The translations under genes and the position numbers were made by a program. From Cymbomonas tetramitiformis (taxonomy: Eukaryota > Chlorophyta > Pyramimonadophyceae > Pyramimonadales > Pyramimonadaceae), in assembly GCA_001247695.2 (NCBI GenBank), contig LGRX02027197.1:1-64000 (forward strand): a stretch of 64,000 nucleotides of DNA. Reading direction: 5' to 3'. Of this stretch, positions 1 to 13,000 are shown piece by piece. The notes beneath the pieces are model-generated. The model had not been told where the DNA came from and did no database searches. It worked only from the letters and a program-made list of their open reading frames with translations. How positions within the stretch are numbered: position 1 is the first letter of the stretch; every line of letters starts with the position of its first letter.

Positions 1-1
1 C

Positions 2-1888
2 CACATCTGGAAACTACATGGCACCCCTATGAAGATTGTCTCTGACCGCGACCCTCGTTTTCAGGATGCTATGTGGAAGGAATTGATGAGACTTATGGGA
101 ACCAAAGTGGCCCCCACCACGCCTTACAACCCTCGTTCGGACGGACAAGCTGAACATACCAACCGCGTGGTAGAAGACATGCTAAGGTCCTTCGTAGGCA
201 GCAATCCAGAGGACTGGGATTTGTGGTGTGCCAACGTAGAGTTCGCCATAAACGATACGCGGAGCGATGTAACCGGCTTTACCCCGTTTGAGTTGGTCTT
301 GGGGCACTCGCCTATGTCGCAACTGGACTTGTTCCTGCAAGCGGCTGCTGGACAACACTCCAAGCGTAAGGGTGGAGAAGGTACGGCACACGAGATGGCT
401 AGTAAATTCGCGGCTCAACTAGAGGACGCCCGCACTAAGCTAGAACTGGCACAGCAACGCCAGCGACATCAGTTTGACCCGCGTCACACCGCCAAATCCT
501 TTCAGTTGGGAGACTTGGTCTGGGTAGATGCCAAGCATCTCACGGAAAATATCATGAACCGCGAATCCTTCAGGAAGCTGGGACCTCGCTGGCATGGGCC
601 CTTACCCATCACCGAGAGGTTCTTCAGCGACCAGCAGCGAGAGCTACCCGAAATTGACAGAGGTGCTCCGGTGGCTTACCGGCTCAAGTTACCCCCTAAA
701 TGGCGTATCCACGATGTTTTTGCGCAGCATCGCCTCAAGGAATACCGCACCGCGGATGAAGCCTTTGCGCTGCGTCGACAAATACCTACTCCTGCCAAGG
801 TCCTCGTGGATGGACAATCCCAGACCCATGTGTCTAAGATTCTGGCTCGAAGAGTGAAACCTATGAAAGGAGGCAAGGAAGTAGAAGAATTTCTGGTTCG
901 CTGGACTGGGTACTCTAACGCTCATGACTCCTGGAAGACCCGTGAGTCGTTGAACTACGGGGGTGAACTCGAACAGCTCACGGAGTTCGAACACCTGAGA
1001 CTATCACGAGAAGGACAAGCCCGGGAAAAAGCCTTACAGGAGGTCAGAATGCAGCGGAAGCAAAGGCGGGAACGCGTCGGAGCTTTAACTTTCCTGGACA
1101 CCTCTGATGAAGTAAAACTCACTTCTCTCGACAACTGCCTACCTTGGGAACAATACTGTCGCTCCGCTGACGCCTTTGTGACGCATCTAGCTCTTCTGGG
1201 CTCTGGGGTCTCGACACGCGAGTTGCGACTACTAGTCCTTTTCAGTGGTACAGGAAGTGTGGAGAGAAGTTTCCTGTCATGTTATCCGAAGAGCACTGTG
1301 GTCACCGTCGATCATGATCCTCGCTGGCAACCTACCTACGCTGAGAAGGTTCAGGACTGGGACTTCAAGCGTTATGCACCTGGTTACTTTGACGTCATCT
1401 GGGCTAGTCCACCGTGCACCGAATACAGTCAGGCTAAGACCACTGGGGTGCGACAACTGCGACAGGCTGATGCTTGTGTACGCCGAACGCTCCAAATTTT
1501 TGACTTTCTCAAACCCCAGCATTGGTTTTTGGAAAATCCGATGGGCAGGTTTCCCTTTGCGCTGCGATTTCGACCCGTAGTTCGCCGGTTACCTACCCCG
1601 TTGTATTGCTCTTACTGTATGTATGGTACTGGTTATCGCAAGCCTACTTGCATCTGGACGCAGTCGCCTCCTCCAGTGGATCTACGGTACTGCACGATGG
1701 ATACTCCTTGTCTTCACCAACAGACTCTGGGAGCACATCCGGAAACTGCTCAACTGGGACCTCATCCAGGGCAACAAGGAGCGGGAGTTTCCACTGCTGT
1801 ATACCCTCTTCCCGCTGGATTGCTTCGTCAACTCTTCGAGCACCTGTTCGATCAGAAAAGCATATCACGCATCCATAAGCATGGCTGA
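2..1888 (+). CDS. Ty3/gypsy chromovirus pol, C-terminal part (integrase, chromodomain, C5-methyltransferase-like); 5' end outside window
   Basis: The frame is already open at base 2 (HIWKLHGTPMKIVSDRD), so the ATG at 29 is internal. Numbering from that ATG: the integrase core shows the second Asp in SDRDPRF (about 5-11) and the Glu in DGQAEHTNR (about 38-46). A chromodomain lies at about 268-325 (ILARRV, VRWTGYSNAHDSW). A C5 DNA methyltransferase-like domain lies at about 400-560, with motif I VLFSGTGSVE (about 401), the catalytic-loop motif SPPCTEYS (about 461) and ENPMGRF (about 501). The whole integrase-to-methylase order is shared with the complete minus-strand element at 13802-26845, so this is a second, diverged member of that family. 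No internal stop is seen. The methylase-like part is short (about 170 aa) and I see no clear target-recognition domain or QRR motif, so activity is uncertain. Confidence 0.9.
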   Translation, partial: HIWKLHGTPMKIVSDRDPRFQDAMWKELMRLMGTKVAPTTPYNPRSDGQAEHTNRVVEDMLRSFVGSNPEDWDLWCANVEFAINDTRSDVTGFTPFELVLGHSPMSQLDLFLQAAAGQHSKRKGGEGTAHEMASKFAAQLEDARTKLELAQQRQRHQFDPRHTAKSFQLGDLVWVDAKHLTENIMNRESFRKLGPRWHGPLPITERFFSDQQRELPEIDRGAPVAYRLKLPPKWRIHDVFAQHRLKEYRTADEAFALRRQIPTPAKVLVDGQSQTHVSKILARRVKPMKGGKEVEEFLVRWTGYSNAHDSWKTRESLNYGGELEQLTEFEHLRLSREGQAREKALQEVRMQRKQRRERVGALTFLDTSDEVKLTSLDNCLPWEQYCRSADAFVTHLALLGSGVSTRELRLLVLFSGTGSVERSFLSCYPKSTVVTVDHDPRWQPTYAEKVQDWDFKRYAPGYFDVIWASPPCTEYSQAKTTGVRQLRQADACVRRTLQIFDFLKPQHWFLENPMGRFPFALRFRPVVRRLPTPLYCSYCMYGTGYRKPTCIWTQSPPPVDLRYCTMDTPCLHQQTLGAHPETAQLGPHPGQQGAGVSTAVYPLPAGLLRQLFEHLFDQKSISRIHKHG

Positions 1889-1954
1889 TCTGTGTCTGGA
1901 TCTTAGCTGCTGTACAAATGACTCTGAGTTATCATCTCTTTGTACTAACAAGCT

Positions 1955-1974
1955 AAGAGGGGAGGAGTTGTGCC
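1955..1974 (+). other. polypurine tract and start of 3' LTR
   Basis: The purine run AAGAGGGGAGGAG (1955-1967) is followed by TGTGCC at 1969. The LTR of the related element at 13802-26845 also begins TGTGCC after a purine tract, so this is the expected minus-strand priming site and 5' edge of the 3' LTR. I could not find a matching GGCACA end, so the LTR end is not placed. Confidence 0.5.
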
Positions 1975-2020
1975 AGTGAACAATAGCCCGGCCAAGCCAT
2001 TCGATTGGCATATTGTATTT

Positions 2021-3019
2021 ATGCATACTGGGGCAGTGAGATGGCAATGGGCTCGGAAGGGGACTCCCGAGCCATTGACTTCGTACTATGGGGAGCGAAA
2101 GCCTGGACTTGATTATAGCTGGCAGCATATTATCGTACACCCTTCTGGTGCGCTACGCCGCTGGGAGCGTAATAGGGGCGGCGGCTGGTTTCTAGAAGAC
2201 GCCACTCAGTTGAAGGCGCCGGTAGCGCCATTCTCATTACCGATTAGCCGCGTTGGGATCGCGTACTGGAATCCGACGATTGTGATTGACGATGACGAAT
2301 ATCATGGAATTCCCTACAAGGGGCGTAAGCCTACACACTCAGCGTCTACGAACAGAGAAGATTCGGGTACAGGCGCTGTGTCCTGGAGTAAGGAGAAGTT
2401 ACCAGATTCTGATGACAATAATGACGCAGGTGTCACTAACAGTAAGGAGAAGCTACCAGGTTCGGATGACAAAGATGACGCGGGTGTCATATATGACATG
2501 GACACTGCCAGTCCGAAATGGGAGCCAACTTCGCCTGAATATGATGACACCGAGGATGACGTCAGCGAGTTCGATGACTTGGTAGCCGACGATGCTGAAG
2601 AACAAGCTGAAGCTCGAAGGTTGAAGAGACTGGGACTGCAATTGATCATGGATGAGAAGGGTGAACTTCACTGGGTACCAAAGGGCACCTCCCCGACCTC
2701 ACCTGTTCAGCCCGATGATCAGCCTATTACCGAGCAGAAGTCTGAGGCCATATCCGAGGATGCCCCAGCCTCTGTGGTGGAGACTGTTCATGCACCACCG
2801 AAGAAACCTTATGGGTCAGATACTGGATTGACTTCAATGGGTGAGAATAAGGCTGGGGTGTCTGAAGAGACGAAGAGGCAACCTAGGAAATATCCGAGAT
2901 GTTGGACACATGAGTATATAACTCAATTGAAGTATTCCATAAGTAGTGACAGTGATGAAGAAGAAGGGCTTGACGTGGCTCCTCGTAGGAAGAAAGCAAA
3001 GATCAGCAAGGGACAATGA
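2021..3019 (+). CDS. hypothetical acidic protein downstream of chromovirus pol
   Basis: The open frame continues upstream to a GTG at 1970, but the first ATG is at 2021, giving about 332 aa. The N-terminal third is rich in Trp, Tyr and Gly (WQWARKGTPEP, WQHIIVHPSG, WFLEDATQ). The centre has two imperfect repeats of a KEKLPxSDDxxDAGV type, and the C-terminus is acidic then basic (SDSDEEEG, RRKKAKISKGQ), like a nuclear protein. I recognise no family. It lies just after the polypurine tract, so it may be inside the 3' LTR or be an accessory ORF of the element. It could instead be a host exon. Confidence 0.45.
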   Translation: MHTGAVRWQWARKGTPEPLTSYYGERKPGLDYSWQHIIVHPSGALRRWERNRGGGWFLEDATQLKAPVAPFSLPISRVGIAYWNPTIVIDDDEYHGIPYKGRKPTHSASTNREDSGTGAVSWSKEKLPDSDDNNDAGVTNSKEKLPGSDDKDDAGVIYDMDTASPKWEPTSPEYDDTEDDVSEFDDLVADDAEEQAEARRLKRLGLQLIMDEKGELHWVPKGTSPTSPVQPDDQPITEQKSEAISEDAPASVVETVHAPPKKPYGSDTGLTSMGENKAGVSEETKRQPRKYPRCWTHEYITQLKYSISSDSDEEEGLDVAPRRKKAKISKGQ

Positions 3020-3230
3020 AATCAACTGTCTTGATTAGGATTGTCCAAATGCAGATTCTCTGATTAGGATTGGTATAGGTGGCAGATGATGATATGCCAG
3101 CCGACATGGGACAGATCGATTAGAGAATATGAACTGCGCGCCTTGAAAGTATAAGACTTGAATATTGCCCATTTGGGGGCGGTTCTAACTTGAAGTAACT
3201 ATTTGGAGGAGCTGTTGCTCAACCTGTAAT

Positions 3231-5715
<2,485 letters not shown>

Positions 5716-5717
5716 TG

Positions 5718-5840
5718 CGAGAAAAAGAAAAAAGAAAAAGAAAAAAGAAAAAACCACGCCCGTTGGGCGTATGAGTAAATTAATTTCCCCGGCCCTACTC
5801 TGGGCCGGACCGCCACAAGTGGCGGCCTTAATGGGACAAT
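5718..5840 (-). other. LINE-A 3' UTR: three hairpins and (TTTTTC)n tail
   Basis: Three perfect stem-loops stand in a row: 5810-5825 (CCGCCAC/GTGGCGG), 5789-5808 (CCGGCCC/GGGCCGG) and 5757-5769 (CGCCC/GGGCG). On the LINE sense strand they are followed by a T-rich TTTTTC-type microsatellite at 5753-5718 instead of poly(A). The same block is preserved in the truncated copy at 31261-31373. Such 3' structures are the usual template-recognition signal of stringent LINEs. Confidence 0.65.
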
Positions 5841-8290
5841 TTATACTGGGTGGTTCTTATCTTTCTCCTCCTCTTGTTTTTCTTGTCTGAGTCTTCTGTA
5901 TAGCTGGTAGGTGCTGTGTGCATAGTTTACTGTCAGGTCATGTATTCTCTGTAGTGCCTGTGTGGCCTCTTTTCTGTTGAGTCCAAGTTGCTCGAGTATG
6001 TCTTGGTTGTGTTTGTACACCGTGCCTGTTCTGCCCACTGCAAACACATGAAGTTTGGCACGGAATCCTTGTCTGCGTAGCAATTGTAGCAGCGGTCCGT
6101 ATTTCATGTATTTTTCCAGGAGTTTGGGTCCCCACTTTTCGTCATCGGTGTGGGCCACCTCAATGAGGTGTAGGTTTTTGACCCTTGCTGGTGCTTCCTG
6201 TTGTGTGCATTCCCATCCGTCCTCCAGGTCTTCTAGGCCCTCTATCATGACTATGTCTACAAAACTTGGTATTGTGTCGGGCCCATCGTTTCTGCCTGGG
6301 TTGTCCTTCCCGTCGTGTCTGCATTGCCCCCTGGTGAGTATGTAATTTGGGAGTACCCTTGGCTTAACCCCTGGGTCCCTCTTTTTTCCAGTGTAGGCGA
6401 GTACTTTGCATCCCCCTTTCCTATGGTGGTCAAGTATGTGTTTTAGCTCATCTGCGTGGGCATCTGCCCTGTCCGAGAACATCCCTCGCATTTGTGGGTT
6501 GTTGCATCCACCTAGGGCGTGCCCTACCCTCATGAGGAAGCCCTTTGCGTAGTCCACCCCTTTGTGTCCACATCCTTCCAGGGTGCACTTCCCGCCCCCT
6601 CCGGCTGAGTTTTTCGCCGTCTCATAGTCTTGTGCTGGCAGTATTCTCAGTCTGCATTTGAGTATTGTTTTTCGTACCGCAAATGTGGCTCGTTTCCAGA
6701 AGCCGTTCGCTATTTTGTGTAGTGGCGTGTCTCCTTTGAGGTGCTTCATTGTTTCGTTTAGCCAGCTGTCGGTGGTCCTGCCCTCTTGAACCGGGGGGGC
6801 GTTCCTTTTTTCCGTTCTGCTGTGTGTCATATCGTGTTTTCGTTGTTTCCATCTTGTTCTGGGCATCGGGTCCTCCATCATTGCATGGACTCTGGACTCC
6901 TCTGTGACACGGTCATGGTGAGCTTGTCTTTCATTTGTCGGCTTCCCTTGTGGCTTTTCCCGCTGCTCAATGAGTTCATTTAGCATGTCAAAAATTTCCT
7001 CGTCATTGTGTTCCTCTTGGGTCACTTCTAGTCTCTCCGCGAGCTCGTTGAGTTCCTTAAATACTTCCTCCCCTTCAGAGGGTGGGGGTGGTGTCTCTGC
7101 GGGTTCGGGTTCGTTTCCTCGGGTGGGGTCCCTTCTGCCCTCTGTTTCCTGGTATTCTTGGTGCTCCTGCACCTCTCGCATAAGGAGCATCTCCTCTTCC
7201 TCCGTTTGTTCCATCATGGCCTTTATTTGCATGTCTTCTTCGTCTCGGGTCTGGTTGGCTTGTTGCTGCTGGTTGGGTACCAGGTCCCGTATTGTCGTTT
7301 GTTCCTCTTCAGTTTGTTGCGCTTGGTCATGGTGCGCCTCCCATCTGAAGTTGCGCTCAGTTTTCAGTTGGTGGGTCCAGGTTGAGGGTTCTCCCTGGAG
7401 GTCGGTCATTTTTGCTGAGAGTCTACTGTTTCCTTGGGCTTGCCGTTCACGGAGTAGTGTGGTTACGTATTTTTGTACCGCGAGTTTTCCTTTTAGCTCT
7501 CTGCTGTTCGAGTCCTCGTCTGGTATCATGGGTTTGACTTTTATTGTCTCGTTATTATCCCACGCTTCCGTGAGGGTTCCCGTAGTACAGGCTTGTTTGG
7601 CTGCCTCGTCGGCTTTTTCGTTCCCCACAATTCCCGTGTGTGCCTTGACTTTTAGCAGTGAGACAGTGTGCCCTGCTGCTACTAATGCCTCAATGTTGAC
7701 CAGTATGGCATACAGGAGGTCCCTTTGCTGGTGGTGTTCCATGTTGTGGGGTTTCGTTCTCATGCTCTCCAGTTGTCTAATGGAGTTGGCACTGTCCGTG
7801 CAAATGGTGAGTCCGTTGCCACTTGGTGGTGGCGGGAGCGTCACCGCTTTTTGTATGGCGAGAAGTTCGGCTCTGTTCACCTCTTGGTCCTCGCCTTCCC
7901 ATCGAATCATGTGGGCCTCCCCTTCCCCGGACCTGGGGTCCCATACCGCGGCTCCTGAGGCCCATTCTTTGCCTCCTTCTTCTGTTTTTATCTCTCTTTT
8001 GCTCCCGTCCGTGTAAAGGTACGAGGTTGCCTTGTGTGCCCTTTGAGGGGAGGGGTACGTCAATTGGGTTGGTGTGTCCCTCGGGGCTCGGTTCCTGGGG
8101 TCCTCTGTTTGGTCTCTTGTCAATTCCCATCTCCTTCCTTGGGCTCCCGGTTCGTGTTCGGGCCAGAAGTCAGTGGGGTATCTGACAACTTTTGACCTCG
8201 CTACTTTGTCCCATATCGTTTGGGCGTCATTCTGTCTTGTAAGCCTGGTGTGTAAAGAGTTCGCTTCCACCACCTGTTGTACGGTGGGGG
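5841..8290 (-). CDS. LINE-A C-terminal part: RNase H, acidic linker, zinc motif and nuclease-like domain
   Basis: RNase HI residues are complete: YTDGSK, the Glu in NRAELLAI, CTDSANSI and KAHTGIVGNEKADEA. A long Glu/Gln-rich, probably coiled-coil linker follows, then a Cys/His cluster (CTLEGC ... MRVGHALGGC) like the CCHC of other LINE C-termini. The last about 150 aa contain SFVDIVMIEG, LHLIEVAHTDDEKW, a Lys-Tyr pair and GTVYKHNQDILEQLG, which resemble a PD-(D/E)XK nuclease fold (inference). The frame is open to 8453. The neighbouring upstream segment is in another phase, and the switch probably lies at the six-G run near 8284-8289, where the protein passes from KWNIHPP to TVQQVVEAN. The frame break could be damage or a sequencing slip. 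Confidence 0.8.
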
Positions 8291-10075
8291 GTGTATGTTC
8301 CATTTGCCTCCTCTGCTTCCGGGGAGGAGTTCCCATTTGGCTGGTCCTTCTTCCACGTAGAGGTGGCTGTCCTCCCACCAAGTTTCCACTTCCGCTTGTA
8401 CGTTGCAGCACTGGGGGCAGAGGTCGTTCCGCAAGTGTGGCCCTGTGCTGCACATTCTTCCCATTGCATTCGTCATGTCCTTTGTCTTAATTTCCGGGAG
8501 TTCGTATCGCTGCCATGGTCTTGTGTCCACCACACAGTCTACACTGGGGGTGCGTCCTTCTTGGTTTGGTTCATTCGCATCGTGTAGGTTTGCCTCCCTT
8601 ATCGGCTGTTTGACAGCTGAGGTGGTGCGGACCTTGCTTTGCGGGCAGGTTGTGAGTGCCCTCCTTATACAGTCTGCGGCAGTGTCTGGGTCCCCGCAGT
8701 GTGCTTGCCATCCCTCTTTGCTGGCCACTATCAGCACCCTGAGGTTCCAGTTGCATTGTTTCGCTTGTTGGTGGGTGGCACCCATCCAGTGGTCAGGGGG
8801 TAGAAACGTGAACTTGCCTTGTGGTATTTCTAATAGTTCGTGTATTAGGTGCCCTGCGTGTGCATTGTATAACTTTCTGTACGGGGTTTTCTCATATGTC
8901 GGGTACACCCCGACCCCGAACACCGGTTCTTGTGTGGTGGTGGCCGCTATGGCAAAGTCCAGTGCCTTTTTGAGGTCCTGTGGCGTGTATTCTGGGTTGA
9001 ACTGGTAGGCTCCCAGTTTCATCCAGTTTGCAGTCCAGGCTGAGCCTCTGGCCCCGAACACCTTGTCTCTGTCATACTTGGCGTAGTACGTTGTGGTGTT
9101 GTGGTGGACATTGAGGGGTGAGGCGAATAGTTCGGTGGTAATTCCGAATGCCTGTTGTAGTGCCCTTTGCATCTGGGCAGGGAATGTCCAATGGTTTTGC
9201 AAGTTCTTTTTTCGTTCCTCCTTTTCTTCTTTGCTTGAGTACCTAATGAGGAGGTGCCCTATTTCCTCCTCGAACGTGGAGACCTGTATTTTATGGTCCT
9301 CCCACATTTCAGTGCGTAGTGTGCGCTGGTGTGGGGTTTGGTGGTCTGTGGTACCCACTGCCTGGGTGTACCTTTCGTGTAGTCTGAGAAGCTTTTCTTT
9401 CGTGAGGGTGCCTATGTATTTCCCATTCCTGTGGTAGCTGTGGGCGAGTTCCCCCTCCAGCCGTATCTGGCAGTGGTGCCCTCTGTTGTCCACAATGTCT
9501 TGTTCTAGGTTGGTTTCTGTCGGGTCCAGTGTTAGATTCTCTGCATGTAGTGTGGGCCAGGCCTGTCCCAGGTGCGGCCTCCCGGCCAGTATTTCTCTGA
9601 GGCCTGTGGGGTGGGTCACCTGGGAGCCCCTTGCTCGCAGTCTTCTATTCAGGGTTAGGAAGGTGGTCGCGCTTTGGCCCCTTCGTTTGGCTAGTTTCAG
9701 GTAGTCAGTTATGGTTTCCCTTGTACTCCACGAGTAGGAGTCATCCCCCTCTGAGTGTCTCCACTGGGTTCTGTACTGCGTCACCAGGGAGTGTGGGTCT
9801 GTTGGGTCAACGAGTAGTGTCCTCATTGCCACAATCTCTTTCGGCTTGTCTATCGTTCGGCCTTTCTCGAAGCCTGTCTCAAGTTTTTCGGCCATGGGGT
9901 CTATTTCATCTATCCATTTAGTTTGTGAGCGTGTGTGGAGGGGCTGAGGTTCTTCCTCTTCCTCCCCCGGTACTGGGCCGGTAGTCTCCGTTTCGTTAAT
10001 CCTTGTAAGCGGGTGCAGGGAGAGTTGCCTGTGAATCTCTTCCCTGGGGACCAGCCTCGCCTCCCATTCCGTCAT
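8290..10075 (-). CDS. LINE-A segment between RT and RNase H (separate reading phase)
   Basis: This open stretch, about 620 codons to a stop at 8201, joins the RT part (ending 9996) to the RNase H part (starting by 8453). It overlaps both in a different phase. It contains a Cys motif near its end (CPQCCN, then ETWWEDSHLY) like the Cys/His region that precedes RNase H in other LINEs. Much of the rest has no motif I know. The overlap with the RT frame spans about 80 bp, and the phase change may occur at the AAAA run near 10074. The phases go 2, 1, 2, so the two shifts compensate. Either the copy has two indels or this LINE uses more than one ORF; I cannot decide. Confidence 0.6.
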
Positions 10076-13000
10076 TTTGGCCCTCAGTCAGCTGCTCCGA
10101 GTTGAGGCGTGGGAGGTTAGTTCGTATTGCATGGGAGTCCAGCGGCCCCTCCCTGGGCATGCTCCTGTATTGTTGCTTCAGTCGTCTGTTTGTGAGACTG
10201 TCGTAGAAGTCCCCCGGCTTCGCTATGTCCCTCGGTTGGGCTTCACATAGGTATGGGTATAGGTGTGCCAGGCCTTTTGCTATGGCACTGCGGTCTGTGT
10301 TGAGGGTTGCATCTGTGCATTGTTCCCTGACGTTCACCTGGCTAATCGCATGTTGGCCATCTCGGGTAGTAAGGAGCGCTAGGTCCGGGAAGTGTGTAAA
10401 AAGTTTGAGGCACGTTGTGAAATTTATCGCAGTTGGCGTGTCCTTGGGTATTGTGAGCCTGGCAGTTTGGTCTGTGCACATTGCCTGCCAGTCTGGAGGC
10501 GTCGGTATGTCCCCATCAATTATTTTGCCTGCTTTCGTTTTTCTTGTTGTTCCCTCCATTTCTTTGTCGGACTTCTTTCTGGTCGCCCCTTTTAGCTGTT
10601 CCATTATCTTTGGTATTGGGGTTTGGAGTTGTCTGAGCATCCCCTCCGTCCCCTGGGGCGTAATGTTGTATCTGAGTAGGGCATTGAGTTTCCTTAGTGT
10701 GTTGTGTTTCGTTTGGTGCCCCCCCCAGAGTTTGTCGAGGTCTGTACAGTTCCTGCGTGTGGTGCTGTGGTATTCTACCAGTCCTCTGGTGGACCTGCTG
10801 ACGTGGGACATTCTGAGTCTCGACTTTAGGTTTATTTGCCTCCACGCCGGGCCTCGTACCGTTCCCTTGTCCTCTTCGCTGTGCATGGCCTCCAGTAGTC
10901 CGCTCCAAATCGACTGGGCGTAGACTGCTTGGAGTGGCACCATTCCCAAGCCGAACTTTTCCTTTTCCTGTGTGGTGAAAATGTTTGGCGTTCCGTTGCG
11001 GGGCAGACCCTGTATGTTCTTTGTGGCCCCCCCTATTATTTTGTTGAAGTCGTCTATTTCGCCCGCTGTGTATAGCCCTAGGTGCAATCCATATCTGAAT
11101 TTCCCCAGTATTGCGGAGTGAAGGGAGTATTCCTTTTGGTCCGGTGTTAGAGGGGAGCGTAGTAGAGCTTGTATTCTGTGGTTCATCTCTTCCTTAGCGG
11201 CCTCTTTTTCTTTGTCCCACCTGCCTGTGAATGCAAGTAGTACTCCCAGGTATTTGTACGTGTCGTCTGGCTTGAGTACCTTGAAGTGGCTTAGCTTACC
11301 GTCCAGTCCCAGCATTTTGAGGTCTTTATGGAGTTGTTCGGGTATGGAGACCCCATTTTTTATGCCGGTTATGGCTGACTTGGTGAGGTTAATTTTGAGT
11401 TCACTCCACTGTGAGAATGCCTGTAGTTTGTGTAGCTGAGCTCTCATGTGGCAAATCGTAGGGCATAGTATGAGTAGGTCGTCAACGAACGCCCCTGCTG
11501 TCGTCCTGAGGGGGGCCAGCCTTTCTTGTTCTGCTGCATACTTGTGTTGGTACCCATGCTCTCCCACCTCTAGCCATCTTAACAACGGTTCCTGGTATAT
11601 TATGAAAAGGAGGGGGCTCATGCTGTCTCCCTGGAGGAGTCCTCTTTGCACCTGTACAGTTTTGTGTGAGGTTTCCCCTCCTACCCTGGTGTTCATGGAC
11701 ATTGTGTTATGGCTTTGTGTACCTAGGACATCCCGCACCACCTGTGTGAGTTCGTCGGGTATTCCAAGGTACTGCATCGTGTGGAGTAGTTTGTTGTGGT
11801 CCACTGAGCCGTACGCGTTTTCGAAGTCTACATACAGGCCATGCAGTTCTCGTCCTGAGACGTTTGCATCCTCAATCGCATTGGTTACTCTGGTGAGTTG
11901 TCGAAGCGTGTTCCTTTTTTCCCTTGAGCCTTCCTGCGCCTGGGCTAGTATTCCTTGCGTTTCGCAGAACGTGGAGAGCATGTTTGCTATCTGTGAGGTG
12001 TACAGTTTGAATACCCCTTCGAGCAGGGCTATGGGTCGGTAGTTTTGCTGTAAGGTGACATCCCCTTTCTTGTGGTGGAAGCAGAATGTCCCTTTTTTCC
12101 AGGTGAGAGGGACATGTTTGCTGTTCCACATTTCCAGCATGAGTGCGTGTAGTGCATCATGGAAGTCCTCTGGCATGTACTTAAGAATTTCGTTCGGGGT
12201 CCTGGTGGGGCCTGGTGCTTTGTTGTTGTTTAGGGTGTGTACCGCTTTGCTGTAGCCCTGTCGACTTATTGTGAGGTCCAACCCACTGGGGTCTGGTCTT
12301 GGCGTCTTTATGAGGCGCTCCCTGTGAGCTGGGTCTTCCCATGGCGGAGGTTTCGAGTCGGGTGGACTTCGGTGCTCCATCCTGTATGGTGCCGAGTGAG
12401 CCATGTGGTCTGCTAGTGCGTTAGCGATGTTCCCGTGGCCTACAGCCAGGTTGCCCTCTCTGTCCTGTAGGGCCTGTATGTTCGCCGTGGGGGCATGGCC
12501 TGTTTCTTGCGCCTTGGTATATATCCTTTTGTGGTATCTTTTTTGGTTGTTCCAGTATTCCTTTACGGTTTTGTCATTGTGTCTTTGCTTGGCTTGTTTC
12601 CAGTGTTGTTTTACTACTTTGTGCGCTGCCGACCTTTCTTTTTTGGCCTCCTCAGTAAGCCACGACACCCATTCTTTTGCATCTGCATTGTCCCTGTCCG
12701 TTGGGCCTTTCATTTCTCCCTCTTTCAGGCTTCGGAGGGTTGAGTGTTCCGTGTGCGGGTTTCGTAGGTGTCGTTTGGTTTGCTTGTGCCTCCGCATCTT
12801 GAGTATTGCGGCGTCCCTTTCCTTTCTGTCCTTTTTGCTCATTAGCAGGTCTTTTCCCACTCGGCTGGAGGTGCCTCCAACTGTAGTAGTTGGCAGTTCG
12901 TCGTCCTGTAGCGCACATTTGTTCGCCTCGGTGAGTATGTTTAGTACTGTTTCCCCTGCTCTGTCTATGGTGGCGTGCGCTACTTGCCTGTTGTCCTCTT

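Noticed and set aside
124..418. Minus-strand frames opposite the integrase
   Set aside because: Shadows of the integrase coding strand.
6970..8016. 348-codon plus-strand open frame opposite LINE-A RNase H
   Set aside because: It is the antisense shadow of the Glu/Gln-rich LINE coding strand (Ser/Cys/Val-rich product) and has no motif.
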